Below are positions 5,999 to 9,687 of a stretch of DNA of 9,687 nucleotides, piece by piece. The stretch comes from RGIG7300 sp045657645 (GTDB taxonomy: Bacteria > Bacillota > Clostridia > Oscillospirales > CAG-272), in NCBI GenBank assembly GCA_045657645.1, contig JAZOTL010000114.1:1-9687 (forward strand), given 5' to 3'. Each line of letters begins with the position of its first letter. The first letter of the stretch is position 1. The notes under the pieces were generated by a model. It was not told where the DNA came from. It worked only from the letters and a program-made list of their open reading frames with translations, and did no database searches. The position numbers were made by a program, and so were the translations under genes.

Positions 5999-7891
5999 TT
6001 AAATCTTTTTGGTGTTGATCTCATCAACAAAGCGTTCTATCATAGCGTCTACCGTCATTGTGCCAAGGTCGCCGTTTTCGCCTCTTGCACGAACAGAAAC
6101 GGTATTGTTTTCTACCTCATTATCACCTATGGTAAGCATATAGGGAATTCTCTGCAATCTTGCTTCACGAATCTTGTAGCCTACCTTTTCGTTACGCTCG
6201 TCAACCTCTACACGCATACCCAGAGCACGAAGCTTATCACGAAGCTCGTATGAGTAATCGTTGTGTCTGTCTGCAATGGGGAATATGCGCACCTGCTCGG
6301 GAGCAAGCCACATGGGGAACGCGCCTGCGTACTTCTCAATAAGAAGGGCAAGTGTACGCTCGTAGCAACCGATAGAGGTTCTGTGGATAATGTAGGGGTT
6401 CTTCTTTGTGCCGTCACGGTCTGTATATTCCATACCAAACTTTTCAGCAAGCATCTGGTCTATCTGTATGGTAATAAGGGTGTCTTCCTTACCGTGAACG
6501 TTCTTTATCTGTATATCAAGCTTGGGGCCGTAGAAGGCAGCCTCGCCAACGCCTATCTTATAGGGAATTTCAAGACCGTCAAGAATTCTCTTCATAACGC
6601 CCTGTGCTTCATCCCACTGCTCGGGAGTACCGATATACTTTTCCTTATCCGCAGGATCCCACTGGGAGAAACGGTAGGTTACGTCCTCTGCAAGACCAAG
6701 GGTCTTAAGCATAAAGTTTGTAAGCTCAAGACAGCCCTTGAACTCTTCCTCAAGCTGCTCGGGGGTACACATAAGATGTCCCTCGGAAATGGTAAACTGT
6801 CTTACACGGATAAGGCCATGCATCTCACCGGAATCCTCGTTACGGAAGAGGGTAGAGGTCTCGTTAAGTCTGATAGGCAGGTCACGGTAGGAACGTGCGC
6901 GGTTAAGATATGCCTGATACTGGAAGGGGCAGGTCATGGGGCGAAGAGCAAAGCATTCCTTTGTTTCGTCCTCGGGATCGCCCATAACGAACATACCGTC
7001 ACGGTAATGGTCCCAGTGACCGGATATCTTGTAAAGATCGCTCTTTGCCATAAGGGGAGTCTTTGTAAGCTGCCAGCCGCGCTTCTGCTCCTCATCCTCA
7101 ACAAAACGCTGGAGCAGCTGAATTATTCTTGCACCCTTGGGAAGGAGTATGGGCAAGCCCTGTCCTATATACTCGCTTGTGGTGAAAAGCTCAAGCTCAC
7201 GACCCAGCTTATTATGGTCGCGCTTCTTTGCTTCCTCTACCTGTTCAAGGTAAGCGTTAAGCTCATCCTTTTTGGGGAATGCAGTACCGTATATACGCTG
7301 GAGCATCTTATTGTTGGAGTCACCTCTCCAATAAGCACCTGTAGCACTTGTAAGCTTGAATGCCTTAATGGCACCTGTTGCAAAAAGGTGAGGACCTGCA
7401 CAAAGGTCAACAAAATCACCCTGGGTGTATAAGGATATAACAGCGTCCTCGGGAAGGTCGCGGATAAGCTCAACCTTGTAGGGCTCATCTCTTTCTTCCA
7501 TAAACTTGATAGCCTCGTCGCGGGGGAGAGTGGACTTTTCAAGCTTAAGGTTTTCCTTAACTATCTTCTTCATTTCTCCTTCGATCTTTGTAAGGTCCTC
7601 GGGAGTAAATTTAACCTCAGAATCTATATCGTAATAAAAGCCGTTATCAACAGCAGGGCCAATAGCCAGCTTTGCTTCGGGATAAAGTCTTTTAACGGCC
7701 TGTGCAAGCACGTGAGATGCGGTATGCCAGAAAACCTTTTTACCTTCAAGAGTTTCAAAGGTTACGGGAAGTACCTCTTTTGCATTTTCTGCATCGGTTG
7801 TAAGGTCAACCACTTCACCGTCTACCTGAGCCGCAATTACCTCACGGGTAATAAGCTCTTTTTCCCTTAAAATATCGTATGCGCTCTTCAT
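5999..7891 (-). CDS. thrS: Threonyl-tRNA synthetase
   Basis: This enzyme charges tRNA-Thr with threonine and hydrolyses mischarged Ser-tRNA-Thr. It has 630 residues. The order is a shortened N-terminal TGS-like segment (about 1-48), an editing domain with HTASH (His56, His60) and CAGPH (Cys164, His168), and a class II catalytic core with motif 2 around FRNEDSGEMHG (349-359). The zinc ligands are Cys321, His372 and His503. Motif 3 is GCYERTLALL (508-517), and the anticodon-binding domain follows PEQVRIFPIA (531-540). The ATG at 7891 has GGAGG (7897-7901) five bases upstream; a TTG at 7921 would start inside the T-box terminator and is rejected. Compared with E. coli ThrRS, about the first 16-20 residues of the TGS domain are absent. 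It is preceded by a T-box leader and is first in a three-gene operon. Confidence 0.98.
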   Translation of the reverse strand: MKSAYDILREKELITREVIAAQVDGEVVDLTTDAENAKEVLPVTFETLEGKKVFWHTASHVLAQAVKRLYPEAKLAIGPAVDNGFYYDIDSEVKFTPEDLTKIEGEMKKIVKENLKLEKSTLPRDEAIKFMEERDEPYKVELIRDLPEDAVISLYTQGDFVDLCAGPHLFATGAIKAFKLTSATGAYWRGDSNNKMLQRIYGTAFPKKDELNAYLEQVEEAKKRDHNKLGRELELFTTSEYIGQGLPILLPKGARIIQLLQRFVEDEEQKRGWQLTKTPLMAKSDLYKISGHWDHYRDGMFVMGDPEDETKECFALRPMTCPFQYQAYLNRARSYRDLPIRLNETSTLFRNEDSGEMHGLIRVRQFTISEGHLMCTPEQLEEEFKGCLELTNFMLKTLGLAEDVTYRFSQWDPADKEKYIGTPEQWDEAQGVMKRILDGLEIPYKIGVGEAAFYGPKLDIQIKNVHGKEDTLITIQIDQMLAEKFGMEYTDRDGTKKNPYIIHRTSIGCYERTLALLIEKYAGAFPMWLAPEQVRIFPIADRHNDYSYELRDKLRALGMRVEVDERNEKVGYKIREARLQRIPYMLTIGDNEVENNTVSVRARGENGDLGTMTVDAMIERFVDEINTKKI

Positions 7892-7901
7892 TTTTTCCTC
7901 C

Positions 7902-7950
7902 AAAAATAAAAACTCACCCAAAACAGATCATACAGTCTGTTCGGGGTGAG
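7902..7950 (-). terminator. T-box-controlled intrinsic terminator before thrS
   Basis: On the minus strand, CTCACCC (7950-7944) pairs with GGGTGAG (7919-7913) and AACAGA (7941-7936) pairs with TCTGTT (7927-7922), leaving an eight-base loop and a short internal mismatch. TTTTTATTTTT follows. The 5' arm overlaps the 3' strand of the T-box antiterminator, so the two structures are mutually exclusive. Confidence 0.94.
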
Positions 7951-8218
7951 GAAAATTAACATAATTCCACACGGTTCCACCCGAGTTTTTTACTCATTTT
8001 GAAACAGTATTCGTTGTAGCTTCGGGTGGTACCCGCAATGCTCCTTCCGGCGTTTCTTTCAGTCGCGAAAACGCTCCCTGTACGGGGTGTACATAACGGA
8101 CGTGTCCCTTGTAAATAAATTGTAAACAAGCCAATTTTCTTATATACTGTTAACTTGACACAATTTAACAATTATGATATAATATTTAAGGTAAATTCTA
8201 CCCCAATATAATAATATT
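7913..8218 (-). promoter_or_regulatory. T-box leader controlling thrS by uncharged tRNA-Thr
   Basis: The T-box core reads GGGTGGAACCGTG on the minus strand (7982-7970). The antiterminator can be drawn in full: helix A1 UCGGG (7984-7980) with CCCGA (7945-7941), the seven-base bulge UGGAACC (7979-7973) that binds the tRNA acceptor end, and helix A2 GUGUGGAA (7972-7965) with UUCCUCAC (7953-7946) with one U-U mismatch. Upstream, a Stem I-like fold has a distal stem GCGUUU/AAACGC near 8050-8074 and a lower helix CCCGUA/UGCGGG. Directly 3' of that lies UACCACC (8031-8025), which holds two in-phase ACC threonine codons as specifier candidates. The first roughly 100 bases of the predicted transcript are AT-rich and not explained by Stem I. 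Identity as a T-box is secure; the exact specifier is inference. Confidence 0.92.
8155..8183 (+). promoter_or_regulatory. Promoter for the plus-strand unknown gene
   Basis: TTGACA (8155-8160), a 17-bp spacer and TATAAT (8178-8183) with TG one base before the -10 match the housekeeping consensus exactly. The predicted start is near 8190, giving an about 90-base 5' UTR. It lies inside the thrS leader, facing the thrS promoter. Confidence 0.88.
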
Positions 8219-8224
8219 GAAGTA

Positions 8225-8253
8225 ATTATAGCACCAAACAACACCATTGTCAA
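8225..8253 (-). promoter_or_regulatory. Promoter of the thrS T-box operon
   Basis: On the minus strand TTGACA (8253-8248), a 17-bp spacer and TATAAT (8230-8225), again with an extended -10 TG, match the consensus exactly. The predicted start is near 8218, about 327 bases before the thrS ATG. It lies within the 5' UTR of the plus-strand gene. Confidence 0.9.
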
Positions 8254-8278
8254 TATTAAAGGAAAAAATTCAAAATTT

Positions 8279-8923
8279 ATGATGACAGAAAGACCCTCAG
8301 CAAGAAACAAGCCCTTAAAAGCCCACCTTATGGATATGATGAGCCTGCTCGTCAAGAACAAAAAAGTGCGGGCTCCTATTGCAATGCGCAAGTATAACGA
8401 TGCGTTGGACAGGGACGTTATGTCATTAATAAAAAGAGTAGAAAAGGAAGAATCCGCACTTCTGGATATGCCTTATACCCTTTTTGAGCCTACAATGCTC
8501 CACGGTTTTATGGGTTTAAAATCATATCTGCTCAACCTTTTTTATGAAAACACCTTTATTGCGGAATATGAAAATGAAGAAGTTGAATGGATATACAAGG
8601 CATATTGCAAAAAGCATTCCTTGAACGAGGAAGAAGCAGCCTTTAATTTCTATAAGGTTGTATACCTTAACGCCCTTTTCTGCGATTATTTAAAAAAGGA
8701 TTACGGCACCCTGCGCATAACCAAAAAGGATTGCGAGCTGGCCCAGGGCCTGCTTGGCATACTTACAGACGGGGAGCGTGATGAAATACTCTTCTCCTGC
8801 GCAAGAAAGTTCACCTTTGGCAGCCTTGCCTACAACAACAAGGCGTATATGAGGTTCTCCACCGCCATCCTTTCGGCTATTAAAAAGAAGGATTTAGCTT
8901 CCCTTTTGGTAGTTGAAAATTAA
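8279..8923 (+). CDS. Unrecognised conserved-looking protein, 214 residues
   Basis: I do not recognise this protein and assign no function. It looks cytosolic: there is no signal peptide and no membrane-length hydrophobic run. It is rich in charged residues and predicted by eye to be mainly helical, with a basic N-terminus (1-40), an acidic-basic stretch around KRVEKEESALLD (52-63), an aromatic central part (65-145, many Phe/Tyr) and a tail FGSLAYNNKAYMRFSTAILS. Four cysteines (110, 135, 152, 174) are scattered and form no metal motif. The start is uncertain: AAAGGA at about 8258-8263 is 15 bases from the first ATG, longer than ideal, and two adjacent ATGs exist (8279, 8282). A consensus promoter upstream and codon use like the neighbours make it a real gene. 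It appears monocistronic. Confidence 0.82.
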   Translation: MMTERPSARNKPLKAHLMDMMSLLVKNKKVRAPIAMRKYNDALDRDVMSLIKRVEKEESALLDMPYTLFEPTMLHGFMGLKSYLLNLFYENTFIAEYENEEVEWIYKAYCKKHSLNEEEAAFNFYKVVYLNALFCDYLKKDYGTLRITKKDCELAQGLLGILTDGERDEILFSCARKFTFGSLAYNNKAYMRFSTAILSAIKKKDLASLLVVEN

Positions 8924-8937
8924 ATTGATAAAAACTA

Positions 8938-8965
8938 TTGACAAATCATAAATCTATGATATAAT
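8938..8965 (+). promoter_or_regulatory. Promoter of tRNA-Ser
   Basis: TTGACA (8938-8943), a 16-bp spacer and TATAAT (8960-8965) with TG one base before the -10. The predicted start is near 8972, about 60 bases before the mature tRNA 5' end. Confidence 0.88.
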
Positions 8966-8969
8966 ATAC

Positions 8970-8990
8970 AAGTGCCGCATTTCGGCACTT
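8970..8990. other. Perfect hairpin at the predicted tRNA transcript start
   Basis: AAGTGCCG (8970-8977) and CGGCACTT (8983-8990) form an eight-pair stem with a CATTT loop. There is no T-tract after it on the plus strand. Because transcription should start about 8971-8973, the pre-tRNA would begin with this hairpin. It may protect or process the precursor, or help end transcription from the unknown gene upstream; the sequence does not decide. Confidence 0.7.
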
Positions 8991-9032
8991 ATAATAAATG
9001 GTCGGTATATATCAGCTTATACCCGCCTGTAT

Positions 9033-9124
9033 GGAGAAGTCGCGTAGCTGGTCGAGCGCGCACGATTGGAAATCGTGTAACGGTCATAAGCCGTTCGAGA
9101 GTTCGAATCTCTCCTTCTCCGCCA
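9033..9124 (+). tRNA. tRNA-Ser(GGA) with encoded CCA
   Basis: A full 92-base type II tRNA. The acceptor stem is GGAGAAG (9033-9039) with CTTCTCC (9114-9120), discriminator G and encoded CCA (9122-9124). The anticodon stem is CACGA/TCGTG with loop TTGGAAA, giving anticodon GGA, which reads UCC and UCU. A long variable arm (AACGG/CCGTT) is typical of serine tRNAs. The T arm is GAGAG/CTCTC around TTCGAAT. It has its own promoter and terminator. Small reading frames across it on both strands are artefacts. Confidence 0.98.
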
Positions 9125-9125
9125 G

Positions 9126-9156
9126 AAAAAAGCACCGACAAAGTCGGTGCTTTTTT
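9126..9156 (+). terminator. Intrinsic terminator of tRNA-Ser
   Basis: GCACCGAC (9132-9139) pairs with GTCGGTGC (9143-9150) around AAA, flanked by A6 and T6. It begins two bases after the tRNA CCA end. The A6/T6 symmetry would also let it work in the opposite direction. The hairpin repeat starts at its T-tract. Confidence 0.96.
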
Positions 9157-9390
9157 CAACGAAATAAATCCCTTGCGGGATTTGTGAAATACGCTTCGCG
9201 TGTGAAATATTGCTTCGCAATGTGAAATGCCTGCGGGCGTGAGTGGATTTATTTCATTTCACATTGCGACGAAGAAGCAATATTTCACAATTTACAAAGT
9301 AAATTATTTCACCATGAGCGCAAGCGAACGATTTCACCAAAAACTGTAACAGTTTGAATTCATACGCAAAAACGCCAAAAACATCTTTTT
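9151..9390. repeat. GTGAAAT hairpin-array element, copy 1
   Basis: This is a string of short hairpins separated by a constant heptamer. GTGAAAT occurs at 9184, 9202 and 9222; its complement ATTTCAC occurs at 9256, 9282, 9306 and 9331. The hairpins between them include AAATCCC/GGGATTT (9166-9183), ACGC-TTC-GCGT (9191-9201), ATTGC-TTC-GCAAT (9209-9221), ATTGC/GCAAT around a nine-base loop (9263-9281) and AATTTAC-AAA-GTAAATT (9289-9305). GAAATAAATCC (9161-9171) and GGATTTATTTC (9245-9255) form an 11-bp inverted repeat closing the left half. A less conserved tail runs to about 9390. No protein frame is supported. The architecture resembles REP/MITE-type or folded-RNA repeats, but I cannot name a family. 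Confidence 0.9.
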
Positions 9391-9405
9391 GTAGTCCATA
9401 GACCG

Positions 9406-9434
9406 AAAAAACCTCGTCTTTAACGAGGTTTTTT
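9406..9434. terminator. Second intrinsic-terminator-like hairpin, head of repeat copy 2
   Basis: A6 (9406-9411) and CCTCG (9412-9416) pair with CGAGG (9424-9428) and T6 (9429-9434) around a seven-base loop TCTTTAA. It has the form of a bidirectional terminator. No gene lies between the tRNA terminator and this hairpin, so what it terminates is unclear; it may serve a gene to the right of the window on the minus strand, or be part of the repeat. Confidence 0.8.
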
Positions 9435-9671
9435 CAACGAAATAAATCCCTTGCGGGATTTGTGAAATACGCTTCGCGCGTGAAATTTGCCTTCGGCAAG
9501 TGAAATGCCTGCGGGCGTGAGTGGATTTATTTCATTTCACATTGCGACGAAGAAGCAATATTTCACAATTTACAAAGTAAATTATTTCACCGTGAGCGAA
9601 AGCGAACAATTTCACTAAAACTGCAAGAGTTCAACCCCATACGAAATACCGGCAAAAATATTTTTTCTTTT
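9429..9671. repeat. GTGAAAT hairpin-array element, copy 2
   Basis: A direct copy of the element at 9151, offset by exactly 278 bp with no indels over 190 bp. I count 11 differences in that core. GTGAAAT occurs at 9462, 9480 and 9500; ATTTCAC at 9534, 9560, 9584 and 9609. The third hairpin has become TTGCC-TTC-GGCAA (9487-9499), with three base pairs changed on both sides. After about 9620 the tail is similar but diverged from copy 1. The last bases of the window, beyond 9671, show nothing further. Confidence 0.9.
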
Positions 9672-9687
9672 TGCATCATCCATCACC

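Noticed and set aside
8021..8035. T-box-like GGGTGGTACC string on the plus strand
   Set aside because: No antiterminator partner, terminator or synthetase gene follows on the plus strand. The string is the complement of the ACC-containing segment in the minus-strand T-box leader.
7956..8171. Minus-strand 71-codon frame upstream of thrS
   Set aside because: It spans Stem I, the antiterminator and the T-box core; the sequence is fully explained by RNA structure.
8140..8391. Minus-strand 83-codon frame with hydrophobic stretches
   Set aside because: It covers both promoters and the start of the plus-strand gene. The hydrophobic look comes from AT-rich promoter DNA, and there is no ribosome-binding site.
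9017..9220. Small frames on both strands across the tRNA
   Set aside because: They translate a complete tRNA-Ser and its terminator, a common false positive.
9184..9337. CRISPR array reading of the regularly spaced heptamers
   Set aside because: The repeats are only seven bases, they invert half-way, and the spacers are palindromes of 11-27 bases and not unique sequence. No cas gene is present.

Overview
The window looks like a chromosomal segment of a Gram-positive, low-to-medium GC bacterium, most likely of the class Clostridia (an Oscillospiraceae/Ruminococcaceae-type gut Firmicute). The grounds are AAGGAG/GGAGG ribosome-binding sites before nearly every gene, consensus TTGACA/TATAAT promoters with extended -10 elements, a T-box leader in front of thrS, A6-stem-T6 terminators and AT-rich intergenic DNA. 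Genus or species cannot be fixed from the sequence alone.

Layout. Positions 1-3059 (minus strand) carry a branched-chain amino acid operon, ilvB-ilvN-ilvC, with ilvC running off the left edge. Its leader (about 3060-3447) has a consensus promoter, a 34-codon leader peptide very rich in Leu/Val/Ile codons, a strong intrinsic terminator, and then a cluster of short palindromes just before ilvB. This is the architecture of ribosome-mediated transcription attenuation. Positions 3581-7891 (minus strand) carry a second tightly packed operon: thrS, an ADP-ribosylglycohydrolase-family gene and a diacylglycerol-kinase-family lipid kinase gene. It is preceded by a threonine-type T-box leader (about 7902-8218) with its own consensus promoter. 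Positions 8155-8923 (plus strand) carry a consensus promoter and a 214-codon gene I do not recognise. That promoter faces the thrS promoter, so the two transcripts should overlap at their 5' ends.

Positions 8938-9156 hold a promoter, a 5' hairpin, a complete tRNA-Ser(GGA) with encoded CCA, and an intrinsic terminator. From there to the right edge no protein gene is visible. Instead there are two direct copies (offset exactly 278 bp) of an about 240-bp element made of short hairpins strung between a fixed heptamer, GTGAAAT, which switches to its complement ATTTCAC in the second half. Each copy starts directly at the T6 tract of an intrinsic terminator. One hairpin differs between the copies by three compensated base pairs.

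Functionally, the two operons sense amino-acid supply by two different RNA mechanisms: leader-peptide translation for Val/Leu/Ile biosynthesis, and uncharged tRNA binding for threonyl-tRNA synthetase. The least explained items are the hairpin array on the right, the face-to-face promoter pair, and the unknown plus-strand gene.
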